From: RYN-428 sp035551995
GTDB lineage: Bacteria > Planctomycetota > Phycisphaerae > Tepidisphaerales > Tepidisphaeraceae
Direction: 5' to 3'
DNA: 22,990 nt
NCBI GenBank assembly: GCA_035551995.1
Contig: DASZME010000082.1
Coordinates: 1 to 22,990, forward strand
The notes beneath the pieces are model-generated. The model saw nothing but the letters and a program-made list of their open reading frames with translations, searched no databases and was not told the origin of the DNA. Below are positions 8,051 to 16,260 of the stretch, piece after piece; position 1 is the stretch's first letter, and every line of letters starts with the position of its first letter. A program made the translations under genes and the position numbers.

Positions 8051-8443
8051 TTATTTGGGGGTGGGCGAAGCCGAATGGGCCGAGTGGACCACCGTCTCGG
8101 CGGCCCGGTTGTTTCGATCGGCGATCACGACGCGCGACGCATGATCGGCGGCTTCGTCGAGGGTCAGCAGCGAAAAACTCATGATAATGACGCGGTTTCC
8201 CACCTTTGAAAGCCGAGCCGCGGCCCCATTGATCCCGATAATGCCGCTGCCCGGCTCTCCGGTGATGACGTATGTCTCAAACCGATTTCCGTTGTCGCAA
8301 TCCGCCACCACCACGGCCTCGTTGGCCATCAGGCCGCACGCCCTCATCAAGTCGGCGTCGATGGTGATGCTTCCGTGGTAATTTACGTCGGTTTGTGTGA
8401 CCGTCGCGTTATGGATCTTCGCTCTAAGAAGTTTAATCAGCAT
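8051..8443 (-). CDS. panD: Aspartate 1-decarboxylase proenzyme
   Basis: PanD decarboxylates L-aspartate to beta-alanine for pantothenate and coenzyme A synthesis. The 130-residue protein begins MLIKLLRAKIHNATVTQ and has the self-cleavage site Gly24-Ser25 in NYHGSITID, which yields the pyruvoyl cofactor at Ser25. Further family motifs are the stretch GEPGSGIIGINGAAA and NRVIIMSF. Start 8443 is preferred to the open-frame start at 8545 because it matches the family N-terminus; no strong ribosome binding site is visible. The tail after about residue 115 (HSAHSASPTPK) is not conserved in the family. It lies between a hypothetical membrane protein gene and lgt, all on the minus strand with gaps of 77 and 57 bases, so an operon is plausible. 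Confidence 0.95.
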   Translation of the reverse strand: MLIKLLRAKIHNATVTQTDVNYHGSITIDADLMRACGLMANEAVVVADCDNGNRFETYVITGEPGSGIIGINGAAARLSKVGNRVIIMSFSLLTLDEAADHASRVVIADRNNRAAETVVHSAHSASPTPK

Positions 8444-8520
8444 TGGCCGGGGAATTGTAGGACAGAGCCGCGCATTTCGATAGGGCTTGGAATCACCTCG
8501 GCTTTCGCCGTGATCGAGCC

Positions 8521-9213
8521 CTATCCCGCCGTCGAACGCCAGCACAAGCCGATGCTGATGAAAGCCAGCAGCGCCGAGAATCCTAGAGAAAATGGCTGAA
8601 CAGCCTTTGTGATATGCCCCGGCGAATTTTCGTTGGCGGTGGTTTGACCGTGGCTGACCGCGACGTAAACCGAATCGGGCCAGGGCGGGCCATCACCAAG
8701 ACGGCATGTAATCGTGAGATCGCCCGCGGACTCGGCGGCGAAATCGCATATTTCCACCCCGTCGCGGAAATCAAGCCGGTCTTCGAGCGGCGCGGTGGTT
8801 ATCGGATTAGGCGCCCGCACGATGACGTGCCCGCCCTGAGACACGACGACGCTGACGTTGCGGCGCACTTCATGGTATGCCATGCCGTAATCAAGCGGCG
8901 TGGAGTTGTTGGGAAAGATCACGTCAACGGCGTATGTGCCCCGCGTCAGCGGACCGTGGACGACAAGACCCCCGGTGCATTGCGATCCTGGCCGCAAAAT
9001 CAGCCGTTGCAGAAAGACATCGTGCGATCCAGTCAATCGCGAAGCGCGGACCTGCACGCCGATGATGACGCTGCTCAGGGCCAGCAACACGAACGCGATC
9101 ATTCTCCGATTGCGATGAGCGGGCGTCGATTCGGAGGGCGCGCAGTTCGCCGCAGGCCGCGTTTTATCGGCCTGAGGAGTGAAGTTTTCCAGTCGCGAAG
9201 TCACGGACGTCAT
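8521..9213 (-). CDS. Hypothetical protein with two membrane segments
   Basis: I do not recognise this 230-residue protein. It has a polar N-terminus, a membrane segment at about 38-54 (MIAFVLLALSSVIIGVQV), an extracytoplasmic region of about 150 residues and a C-terminal membrane segment at about 207-225 followed by CWRSTAG. The middle region looks beta-rich (GTYAVDVIFPNNSTPLDYG, RRNVSVVVSQGGHVIVRAP, DLTITCRLGDGPPWPDSVYVAVS), reminiscent of an immunoglobulin-like or C2-like sandwich but without a diagnostic motif. ATG at 9213 is chosen; a TTG seven codons upstream is possible, and neither has a clear ribosome binding site. It is the first gene of a likely transcription unit with panD and lgt, and nothing in it explains that association. 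Confidence 0.7.
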   Translation of the reverse strand: MTSVTSRLENFTPQADKTRPAANCAPSESTPAHRNRRMIAFVLLALSSVIIGVQVRASRLTGSHDVFLQRLILRPGSQCTGGLVVHGPLTRGTYAVDVIFPNNSTPLDYGMAYHEVRRNVSVVVSQGGHVIVRAPNPITTAPLEDRLDFRDGVEICDFAAESAGDLTITCRLGDGPPWPDSVYVAVSHGQTTANENSPGHITKAVQPFSLGFSALLAFISIGLCWRSTAG

Positions 9214-9508
9214 TCCAAGAGGTTTATCGGCCAATTACGGTCGGGAGCATAGCAAATGAAAATCGCTTGCGGAGCGGACACAATTTCGACTTTGGAAAAA
9301 ATTTCTATCAAGATCCGTTTCACAAGCGAACTGAATCGCCCAGACCGCAAAGGACGCTGATTTTCCCGATATGAAACGGAGTCATCCGTAGTGCGCAGCG
9401 GAGACGCCGGCGCCGCCGGTGTTGGTGAATCGAAGAAAAATTTGGTCCGCGCAGGAAGGATTTGCCGCCTGATCGCGTTGAAACGAATGAAGGGAAGCGG
9501 TCGGCCGA

Positions 9509-11791
9509 TTACGACGCGACGATCACTTGAAAATCGGTGTTCGCCGAGTCGGCCGCCAGCACGGCATTGGCCTGGGCCTGCGTGGTAATTTTCCTAAATG
9601 AAAGTCTGACGTGATTGATCGTATCCAGCGCGGTAAGGCTGCCAAGGGTTACGGCCGAGACGCCGAATGCGGTTCCGGCGTTGTTGACGGAGACTGTCGC
9701 CAGCGAGAGCGTTCCGATGTTTTCGGCGGCGATGACGGAGTTGGAATAGCCGCTTTCCTTGCTCGTCGGGTGCAGCGACACGACCGCGATGCTTGCCGCC
9801 CCGGAAAAATCAGCGATCGCCGCCGGTAACGTCCCGGCCGCGACATTCGCGCCGACGCCCGCGAACAGGGTGCTTTGCGCAATGGACTCGGCCGAAATCG
9901 AGCCGATGTTGCCCGCCGACTGAATGACGCTGTCGATGATCCCTTTCCGCGCGACCAGGCTCTGCAGATCCGTCGCGCCTGCGGCGACGCCGTTGGTGAG
10001 GGTGATCGTCGCTTTTTGCATCAGCCCCCGAATGTCGATGACCCCGATCGCCGCGGCGGTGAGCGAGCCGAAGAAATTGCCTTTGACGCGCAAGGACTTG
10101 AGAGGCGCGGAAAAGTCGCCGTTAAAGTCGGCTTCGACGCCGCCGACGCTGAGGTTTGAAAGCGCGCCGGGGAAATTCCAGGCGCCGCCGATATATCCGC
10201 TGATGTTCAGATTTCCGACGCTTCTACCGGCCGGGGCGCCGCTGCCGCTCAGTTGCAGGCCCGGCGAGAAATTGCCTCGCGAGTGGACGCTTCGCACGAA
10301 CGGCGCCTGAACGCTTTCGCTGACGCTGTCGGCGTTGCTCCACGAATTGATTCGCACGGCGCCGATCGCGGCGGCCGAAATAACGCCGACGTCGGTCCAC
10401 GCCAAACCCTTGATGCTGAACCGCGCGCCTTGTCCCGCGGCCGCGCCGGTATTGATCGTGCCGCTGTCCACATAGTCGGCGTCGATCTTGCCAAGGCCGG
10501 ACTGCGCGGCGACGCCCCCTTCGATCGAGGCGCGTTTCGCCTTGATCGAATTGAACGCTCCGCTGGTCGAAACAGGTCCGATGACCAACGGAGTCTTGCG
10601 AGCGCCGCCCCTTCCGCGCACGACTAACGACGTGGCGCCCGTGGTTCCGGCGCCGGTGACGCTCATCACGGTGAGATTATCGCCGGCGACATGCCCTCCG
10701 CCCCCGGTGAGGCGCATCGAATCGCCGGAGAACGCGACGACGGCCGTTCCCGGCCCGCTGAGCGTGATCGATCCGCTCAATCCGTTGACGTCTTTGTACG
10801 TCACCGATTTCGGATTGCCGCCGCCAAGGTTGACGTTCAAGGAACGCGGAGCGCTTGGCGTAACTTCGACGAGAATTCTTTCGGTGACCACATTCCCGGC
10901 TAAATCTTGCGCCGTGACGGTGACATGGCAAAAGCCCGAACGCCCCGGCGCCGGGTTCAAGGTCAGTTGCGTGCCGCTCACCGTCGGATTCACCAGTTGC
11001 AGGTTATCGGAAACGGCGCTCACGCTGATATCCGGAACAACCGTTGCGCTTTGAACGGTTACCAGGTTCGTGCTGGCGAGACCGCCGCCGGCGCTTTGCA
11101 CCGGAAGTTGCGTGCCGATGTTGGCGTTGAGCGACGTGCCGTCAACCGTTGGCAACGCGGTGATCGCGTCGACGACCGGCAACCCGGATATCACCGTTCC
11201 GAAAACGGTGAATCCGCCGTCGTTCGTGGGATCGTCGAGGCCGGGGTTATTCGAGTCGTTGATAAACCATTGGCTGGTGGCGCCGTCGGGGGAATCGGCG
11301 GGCTTGGCCATGGCGATCGTGCCGCGCGTGTTGGGGATGGAGAATTCATTGGGGATGGCGGCGAATGTCGGAATCGCCGTGCCGTCGGGCATGAATCCGC
11401 CGCCCTGGATGAGCTGCAAAGGGGTTGTCGTATCGTTCACGGCACGATGGATAATGGTGTTGTCGTATAACCCGTTATTGACGTATTGAAGAAAATTAGC
11501 CACGGTTTGCGGGGCGGCGGCGTTGAATAACTCGATCTCGATGTCGCCAAGATTCGTGACCAGTTGCACGAGCGTACCGGGGTATGCCGGGTCGGTAATG
11601 TGAGTGGACAGGTCGATCGTGGTCGGCGTGTTTTCCGGCGCCGTCTGCAGGCTGATCGGGTTGGTGACCGCGGCGGTCAGGAGCAACCGCCCCTCAAGCG
11701 CCTCGCAAGAAAAACGATCGAGCCGCCGGCGCGTTTGAGGCGCCAGGACCTTTCTGAACGACACGGCCAACCGGCTCTTTGGAAAATGCAC
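9509..11791 (-). CDS. Exported cyclophilin-type PPIase with repetitive C-terminal region (paralogue 2)
   Basis: This 760-residue protein begins at a GTG with AGGAG 7 bases upstream. Its N-terminus has the planctomycete surface-protein motif CEALEGRLLLTA (residues 29-40). A cyclophilin-like peptidyl-prolyl isomerase domain spans about 72-225: TNLGDIEIELFNAAAPQTVANFLQYVN, an HR...LIQGGGF core, GTIAMA, SQWFIN and TVFGTV. The usual FHR-vpgF-QGGG motif is interrupted by an insertion (NDTTTPLQ). A cadherin/Ig-like segment follows (about 250-315, ending VTVTAQDLAGNVVTERILVEVTP). The remaining 440 residues are Gly/Ser/Ala-rich with repeated short strands (SVGNLNISG, NIGSISAES, NIGTLSLA), which suggests a right-handed beta-helix. 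It lies 42 bases downstream of its paralogue and ends without a membrane anchor. Family data imply export; catalytic activity is unproven. Confidence 0.85.
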   Translation of the reverse strand: MHFPKSRLAVSFRKVLAPQTRRRLDRFSCEALEGRLLLTAAVTNPISLQTAPENTPTTIDLSTHITDPAYPGTLVQLVTNLGDIEIELFNAAAPQTVANFLQYVNNGLYDNTIIHRAVNDTTTPLQLIQGGGFMPDGTAIPTFAAIPNEFSIPNTRGTIAMAKPADSPDGATSQWFINDSNNPGLDDPTNDGGFTVFGTVISGLPVVDAITALPTVDGTSLNANIGTQLPVQSAGGGLASTNLVTVQSATVVPDISVSAVSDNLQLVNPTVSGTQLTLNPAPGRSGFCHVTVTAQDLAGNVVTERILVEVTPSAPRSLNVNLGGGNPKSVTYKDVNGLSGSITLSGPGTAVVAFSGDSMRLTGGGGHVAGDNLTVMSVTGAGTTGATSLVVRGRGGARKTPLVIGPVSTSGAFNSIKAKRASIEGGVAAQSGLGKIDADYVDSGTINTGAAAGQGARFSIKGLAWTDVGVISAAAIGAVRINSWSNADSVSESVQAPFVRSVHSRGNFSPGLQLSGSGAPAGRSVGNLNISGYIGGAWNFPGALSNLSVGGVEADFNGDFSAPLKSLRVKGNFFGSLTAAAIGVIDIRGLMQKATITLTNGVAAGATDLQSLVARKGIIDSVIQSAGNIGSISAESIAQSTLFAGVGANVAAGTLPAAIADFSGAASIAVVSLHPTSKESGYSNSVIAAENIGTLSLATVSVNNAGTAFGVSAVTLGSLTALDTINHVRLSFRKITTQAQANAVLAADSANTDFQVIVAS

Positions 11792-11833
11792 CCAGATGCT
11801 CCTGTCCCGGGTTTCGATAACCCGATCGGCCTG

Positions 11834-13918
11834 TTAGACGAGTTGGATCACGACCTCGCCCAGCGTGACGCCCATCGCGCTGAGCGTCGTGGCGACGTCG
11901 CTGCCGCTGCCCAGGTTCTTGAGCGAGAATTTCTGATTCGCGGTCGCCGCCAGGGACTTGATGCTTTCGCCCACGACGCCAGTGGGATTGGCGTTACCGG
12001 CGGTCTGCAGCGTTCCCAACGTGACAACGCCCAGGTCGGCCGCGGCGATGGCCGAATTGGAGAACGAATCGCCGCTGGCGGACGTCTTCAACTTAATCGA
12101 TTTGATCGACGCCGTCGAAGCGAAATCGCCGGCCACGCTGGGCAGCGTGAGGCCGTTGCTGAGCGTGGCGACGCCGGCGTAGACGTCGCCGTTGGTAAAC
12201 GCCGCCGCCGTGATGGTTCCGAGGCTGCCGATGGAATTGATCAGCGATCCCGACAGAGCGCCGGCGATGGCGAGTTTGTTTAGATCGTTGCCCGCCCCGG
12301 TCAGATGAATTTGCGAGTTATTCAAGGCGCCCTTCACCGTGAAGGTGGTAATGGAGGCGGCGGAGATGGCGGCACTGGCGTCGCCGCCGATCGTCACGCT
12401 CTTCACCGCGCCGGCAAACGTCGGCGACCAACCGGACGTGGTCTTGGCCGAGATGGCGCCGGCCGACCCGCCCACCGTCCATGTTCCGCCGGTGATCGAA
12501 CCGGCGGTGAACTTTTTGAGGTCAAGCCCCGATCCGCCGAGCGAAACATCCTCGGAAAAAGCGCCCGGCGTGGTGAACGTGCCGATCGAGCTGGCGGAAA
12601 TCGTTCCGCCGCCAGCGCCGGCGAGGGCGACGGACCCGATCGTGGCCGACGACGTGAGGCTCCCGGTGAGCGTGACGCCTTTTGCGGTGATCGACTTCAA
12701 CGCATCGGTGGTGATGCCGCCCACGTTAATCGAATTGGTCCCTTTGCTGGTGGTGATGGTCAGTGCCGAACCGGTGGTGGTTGAACTGGTGCTGATGTCG
12801 GCGATTCCCAGGCCGGTCCCGTTCATCGTGATTCCTTTTCCGGTGGGAACCTGCGAGAAACCCGAGCCGTTAAAACTGACGACGGCCGAACCGGCGCCCT
12901 TGAGGCTGACGACCCCGACCGTGCCGTCGGCATCGGTGTAGCTGACGGACTTGGTTCCACCGGCGCCGATAACAACCGTCGGCGAATTGTTGAGCACGGT
13001 AACGGCAAAAGTAGAAGTCGCGGTGCCGCCGCCCATGTCGGTTGCCGTGACGGTGACGTTGGCATTGCCCGCCCCGCTGCCGGGCGTGAGTTGCAAGCTG
13101 CCGTTGGAGATCGACGCCGCGACCAGATTCTGATTGGAGCTGCTGACTGAATAAGTCAGTCCGCCAGGGAGAACGACCGGGTTAAACGTGACCAGATCGC
13201 TGGGCGGGACGGCGGCGGTAGCGGTCTGCGGTCCGGTGTAGCCCGGCAAAACCGGAAGATTAGTCCATGCGCCGCTTTCGACGCTGGCGTTCACCTCCGG
13301 AAGATTGGCGATGGTATTGACGACGGTCATGCCGTTATAGACGACCGTGCCGAACGCGGTGAAGGGTCCGCCGTCGTAGTCCGAAGCGCTGGGATTGGCT
13401 TCGTCGAGTTGGGGATTATTCGTCAGATTGACGAACCACTCGCTGGTTCCAGTATCGGGCCCGCTGCTGAGGGCCATGGCAATTGTGCCGGTCGTGTTCT
13501 TCAAAGATGCCGTCGCCGATTCTCCGGGGATGGTTCCGAAAGTGGGAATATGACTGCCGTTGGTCATGTATCCGCCGCCTTGCAGGATAAAGCCGGGCAC
13601 GGTGCGGTGGAAAACGTTGTTCGCATATTCGCCGGAATTCACATACTGCAGAAAATTCGCGACCGTCTGCGGCGTGGCCGCGTCCGTTAAAACGAGCGGC
13701 ACATTCCCTTCCGACGTCTGCAGCACAACGGCAGTTCCAGTCACCGTCGGATCGTTAAAATAGCTGCTTAAGCTCACTGGCGCCGGTATCTGCCCCGCGA
13801 CGACCGTCTGCGCCGGCACTTGCGCCGTGACGGTGGCCGTCAAAAGACAGCGGGATTCGAGCGCTTCGACACCACAGGCGGCGGAGCGGACACGACGATC
13901 GACCTTCGATACCTTCAT
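11834..13918 (-). CDS. Exported cyclophilin-type PPIase with repetitive C-terminal region (paralogue 1)
   Basis: The 694-residue product starts at the ATG at 13918, preceded by GGAG; an ATG at 13933 is a possible alternative, and the much longer frame to 14167 is not credible as N-terminus. VEALESRCLLTA at 17-28 is the surface-protein motif. The PPIase domain (about 64-205) keeps the full core: TPQTVANFLQYVN, FHRTVPGFILQGGGYMTNG at 103-121, GTIAMAL, SEWFVNLTNNPQLD and FTAFGTVV. A cadherin-like stretch (VTVTATDMGGGTATSTFAVTVL) and then about 400 Gly/Ser/Thr-rich residues follow, with strand repeats such as SITAKGVTLTG and SIGSLGTITA. Order and sequence match the downstream gene, so the two arose by tandem duplication and are probably one operon. 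The intact FHR...QGGG core makes this copy the better candidate for real isomerase activity. Confidence 0.86.
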   Translation of the reverse strand: MKVSKVDRRVRSAACGVEALESRCLLTATVTAQVPAQTVVAGQIPAPVSLSSYFNDPTVTGTAVVLQTSEGNVPLVLTDAATPQTVANFLQYVNSGEYANNVFHRTVPGFILQGGGYMTNGSHIPTFGTIPGESATASLKNTTGTIAMALSSGPDTGTSEWFVNLTNNPQLDEANPSASDYDGGPFTAFGTVVYNGMTVVNTIANLPEVNASVESGAWTNLPVLPGYTGPQTATAAVPPSDLVTFNPVVLPGGLTYSVSSSNQNLVAASISNGSLQLTPGSGAGNANVTVTATDMGGGTATSTFAVTVLNNSPTVVIGAGGTKSVSYTDADGTVGVVSLKGAGSAVVSFNGSGFSQVPTGKGITMNGTGLGIADISTSSTTTGSALTITTSKGTNSINVGGITTDALKSITAKGVTLTGSLTSSATIGSVALAGAGGGTISASSIGTFTTPGAFSEDVSLGGSGLDLKKFTAGSITGGTWTVGGSAGAISAKTTSGWSPTFAGAVKSVTIGGDASAAISAASITTFTVKGALNNSQIHLTGAGNDLNKLAIAGALSGSLINSIGSLGTITAAAFTNGDVYAGVATLSNGLTLPSVAGDFASTASIKSIKLKTSASGDSFSNSAIAAADLGVVTLGTLQTAGNANPTGVVGESIKSLAATANQKFSLKNLGSGSDVATTLSAMGVTLGEVVIQLV

Positions 13919-14412
13919 TTTCAATTTCTCCATGATGCAGCATGCGAGCTCGCACATCCCGACGGAGACGCTCCGCCCAACAACTGACGAGTCTCGAAAA
14001 ATAGCGGCGGGATCAACGCTTGTCCATCGCCACGACCTCCGCGCCGAAGTTGCAAACAACAGGACGCATCGACGACAGTCGCCATCGATCCGTGTTTTCT
14101 TCCAAAGACCGACCGACGCGGCGCCGAAGCCCTGTTCTTTTTCATCTCCGTTTGCCATCATCGGCATTTCGACTCCCTATCCCATGAATTGGATCCGCCG
14201 TTTTTGAGCCATGCGCTTCCCTTTTCGCGCCGCCGAAGCAATCCGCCGTTCCAGCCTGAACCGCCGGCGTCCGCAACCCGAGGAGAGAGCGCAAGCACGG
14301 CCAACCCGAGCAACGTTGGTCAGTGAGTTGACCCTGTTTTAATTTGGAGTAGAACCCGTCGATATGCCCAATAGGCGATAGATGAAGCAGCGAGCGATCG
14401 TTCGGTCAAGAA
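13919..14412. other. 494-base non-coding stretch upstream of the PPIase pair
   Basis: No convincing gene, RNA or repeat is visible between the first PPIase gene and tRNA-Gly. Open frames here on both strands lack ribosome binding sites and family resemblance. The stretch probably holds the promoter and 5' leader of the PPIase operon, but I cannot place a promoter with confidence. Confidence 0.5.
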
Positions 14413-14484
14413 AGCGGGTGAAGGGGGTCGAACCCTCGACATTCACGTTGGCAACGTGACGCTCTACCACTGAGCTACACCCGC
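14413..14484 (-). tRNA. tRNA-Gly (anticodon GCC)
   Basis: The minus strand folds into a full cloverleaf: acceptor stem GCGGGTG/CACCCGC, D-stem GCTC/GAGC, anticodon stem TCACG/CGTGA with loop TTGCCAA (anticodon GCC), and T-arm GAGGG-TTCGACC-CCCTT with one G-T pair. The variable loop is five bases. The 3' CCA is not encoded; the discriminator would be T at 14413. The first 20 bases of this gene recur at 17446-17465, so the tRNA marks one edge of a duplicated or inserted segment. Confidence 0.97.
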
Positions 14485-14540
14485 GAGACCGATCCTTATC
14501 TGACAAGCACTTATGATCGGTGTTTTTTCGTTTTGGACAC
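14465..14540. repeat. Left copy of direct repeat (tRNA-Gly 5' end plus upstream flank)
   Basis: TACCACTGAGCTACACCCGC (14465-14484) is identical to 17446-17465. The similarity goes on with gaps through TTATCT, CAAGCACTTA (14504-14513 versus 17484-17493), GATCG and GACAC (to 14540 versus 17520). The offset stays at 2980-2981 bases. Beyond this the two flanks diverge. Confidence 0.85.
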
Positions 14541-14596
14541 TCAATTGGACAGTTTTGTGCTGTTCCGATAGCGTGTCCCCGTCCAATTGCTTGGAC
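14529..14596. repeat. Inverted-repeat and TTGGAC cluster at the left edge of the segment
   Basis: CAATTGGAC (14542-14550) is matched by GTCCAATTG (14581-14589), GGACAC (14535-14540) by GTGTCC (14572-14577), and GTCCAATTGCTTGGAC (14581-14596) is itself a 6-bp stem with a TTGC loop. TTGGAC occurs at 14533, 14545 and 14591, and inverted at 14581. CGTTTTGGACA (14529-14539) recurs at 17383-17393 near the other edge. Such clusters suit a recombinase or regulator binding region. Confidence 0.45.
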
Positions 14597-14672
14597 GGGC
14601 AGATACTCTAACGCGAGAAAACCGAAATGGCAAGGTCACAACGACCACATAAATGCAGTTGGGATGGAAGCG

Positions 14673-15200
14673 ATGCCCCGCGACCTGACCGGCGCACGCA
14701 ATCCAGCGCGCTCCGTGGGTTCCAGCTTTTGGGCGATGATTACGGGCGCGGCCAGCATGGATGGCAAGTTGTTCGACTGGGTGGCGGTGATGCCAAGCCC
14801 CAACTTGTCCGCCAGCATGGATGGCACCACACTGGCCACGAACATGTGGCACTTTCAGGAGCCGTATGTGGCGGGGTTCAGCAATGCCCGCGAGGCGAAC
14901 GACAACACGAACGTACCCCAAGGGGCTGTCGTGCTGTTGACCTTCGTCGGCTATGCCATCGCCCCGACCGTCCCCGGCCCGTCCGGCTCGACGATCGTTG
15001 ATGGCACCGCCAACACCCCTGGTGGCCCAACTGCCGCCGGGGCCGACAACTCCATCGCCATGTATGTCTTTCAATTCCAGTCCCCGGATGGGCAAAGCTC
15101 ACTGCCGATCCATGACCACCGCGACAACTTCAATGGGGGCTTTGCGTTCGCAACATATCACCCCGGCACCGCGCTCCCTCAGCAACCGTGGGCGATCTAA
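14673..15200 (+). CDS. Hypothetical 175-aa protein (SFWA...ITG type)
   Basis: The function is unknown. The ATG at 14673 is chosen because GGA lies 4-5 bases upstream and the preceding codons look non-protein-like; an ATG at 14664 is also possible. The protein has no membrane segment and no signal peptide. SSFWAMITGAASMDG near residues 17-31 and a later NAREANDN...VPQGAVVLL stretch resemble a pattern I associate with short planctomycete proteins of unknown role, sometimes near phage-like genes; this is from memory. GCCAGCATGGATGGCA occurs twice exactly 60 bases apart (14751 and 14811), encoding ASMDG twice. The C-terminal part is rich in Pro, Gly and Thr. It sits between the tRNA-Gly repeat and the protease gene, on the same strand as the protease with a 64-base gap, so the two may be co-transcribed. 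Confidence 0.6.
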   Translation: MPRDLTGARNPARSVGSSFWAMITGAASMDGKLFDWVAVMPSPNLSASMDGTTLATNMWHFQEPYVAGFSNAREANDNTNVPQGAVVLLTFVGYAIAPTVPGPSGSTIVDGTANTPGGPTAAGADNSIAMYVFQFQSPDGQSSLPIHDHRDNFNGGFAFATYHPGTALPQQPWAI

Positions 15201-15264
15201 CGATTCATCTCGACTTTGATCGCTTCTACTTCTATCCCGCGATCCGGCATGCTAAAATGGTCGC

Positions 15265-16053
15265 ATGGCCACACCAACCGACAAAGAGATAGCCGATGGT
15301 ATCAATCTTTTCATTGAGCGAATGTCAAAGCTCACCGTCCACTTGACACAACTCAGGGATAACCAGCCAATCAACGGCGGAAGCGGATTTATTTATGAGC
15401 ATGGCGATAAGCATACGTTATTCACCGTGCTTCACTGTTTTCAACCCAACAAGAAAGTGAATCCGAATGATATTTCCTTCGACGGTTGGTATCTTGAAAC
15501 GGGAATCGTCGTGGGGAACCGCACCTTGGCATTCACGCTACCTCCGGCACAATTCGTCACACAAATGACTATTGCCGATCCATCCAACATCAAAGCTCAT
15601 CACGTTGATTTTGCATGGGGTCAATTAGACGTTGGAGCACTTCGGGAAAAGATGAAACAAGACCCAAAGCTAAGCGGGATCAAGGTCGAGCTTCCCATTT
15701 ACCGGGGACGAATTGACCATCGCCCCGACTCGGTGCATGGATATGGGTTTGCAGCGTATGCAACGTCAGAATGGTTACCACAGAGTCGCCAACTGGTGCG
15801 AGACCCAATTGCTGAAATCGCGATGCTGTTCGATGGCTATGATGATCGTGGACTTTGCCGGTTCAAGCTGGATGGAAAGCACAAAGGCCATGCTGCCTAT
15901 TGGGGTTCCAGCGGTGCGCCGATAGCGGATGATGAAGGGCATATTGTTGCTCTCGTGAGTTGCGGACCAGAGGAGCAGGATGCCATGCAAGACGTGATTT
16001 ATGGCACTCCATTGCATGGATATGGGCGACTGATTGAGATTCCCAACCAATGA
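15265..16053 (+). CDS. Trypsin-like serine protease without signal peptide
   Basis: The 262-residue product shows the chymotrypsin-fold triad. His57 is in LFTVLHCF after GGSGFIYEHGDKHT, Asp115 is in HHVDFAWGQL, and Ser216 is in YWGSSGAPIADDEGHIVALVSCG, the GxSGxP nucleophile motif followed by the usual strand. The oxyanion and S1 region is therefore intact, so an active protease is plausible. There is no signal peptide or membrane segment, unlike DegP/HtrA-type periplasmic proteases, and no PDZ domain, so it should act in the cytoplasm. The first 35 residues are helical and polar. The gene is visibly more AT-rich than its neighbours, which fits acquisition with the tRNA-Gly-flanked segment. 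Substrate and role are unknown; intracellular trypsin-like domains occur in several bacterial conflict systems, but no partner gene of that kind is here. Confidence 0.8.
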   Translation: MATPTDKEIADGINLFIERMSKLTVHLTQLRDNQPINGGSGFIYEHGDKHTLFTVLHCFQPNKKVNPNDISFDGWYLETGIVVGNRTLAFTLPPAQFVTQMTIADPSNIKAHHVDFAWGQLDVGALREKMKQDPKLSGIKVELPIYRGRIDHRPDSVHGYGFAAYATSEWLPQSRQLVRDPIAEIAMLFDGYDDRGLCRFKLDGKHKGHAAYWGSSGAPIADDEGHIVALVSCGPEEQDAMQDVIYGTPLHGYGRLIEIPNQ

Positions 16054-16081
16054 AAAAGGCCGCGATCCGAAGACCACGGCC
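16053..16081 (-). terminator. Hairpin plus T-run terminator
   Basis: GGCCG (16058-16062) and CGGCC (16077-16081) close an imperfect stem with a CGAA tetraloop. On the minus strand it is followed by TTTTT (complement of 16053-16057), the form of an intrinsic terminator for the PEP-CTERM transcript, although 180 bases past its stop. It also directly follows the protease stop codon and may limit read-through from that side. Confidence 0.5.
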
Positions 16082-16260
16082 ACTGCATTGCCAATCATCC
16101 TAGCCGATCAATTCAAGCTCGGTCCATCGCGCCGCCGCGAGCGGTTCATCTTTCGAGCTTGCCGCCGCCGTTCACAGTCGGCCCCAACAACCGCATCATA
16201 CACTTCCATTATCAAGGTGGCTTTCGAGCCGTTCAACCCTAGAGACAACTTACTCGGCTG

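Noticed and set aside
13934..14167. N-terminal extension of the first PPIase protein to 14167
   Set aside because: The extension has no signal-like or family sequence, and the surface motif sits at the expected distance from the ATG at 13918.
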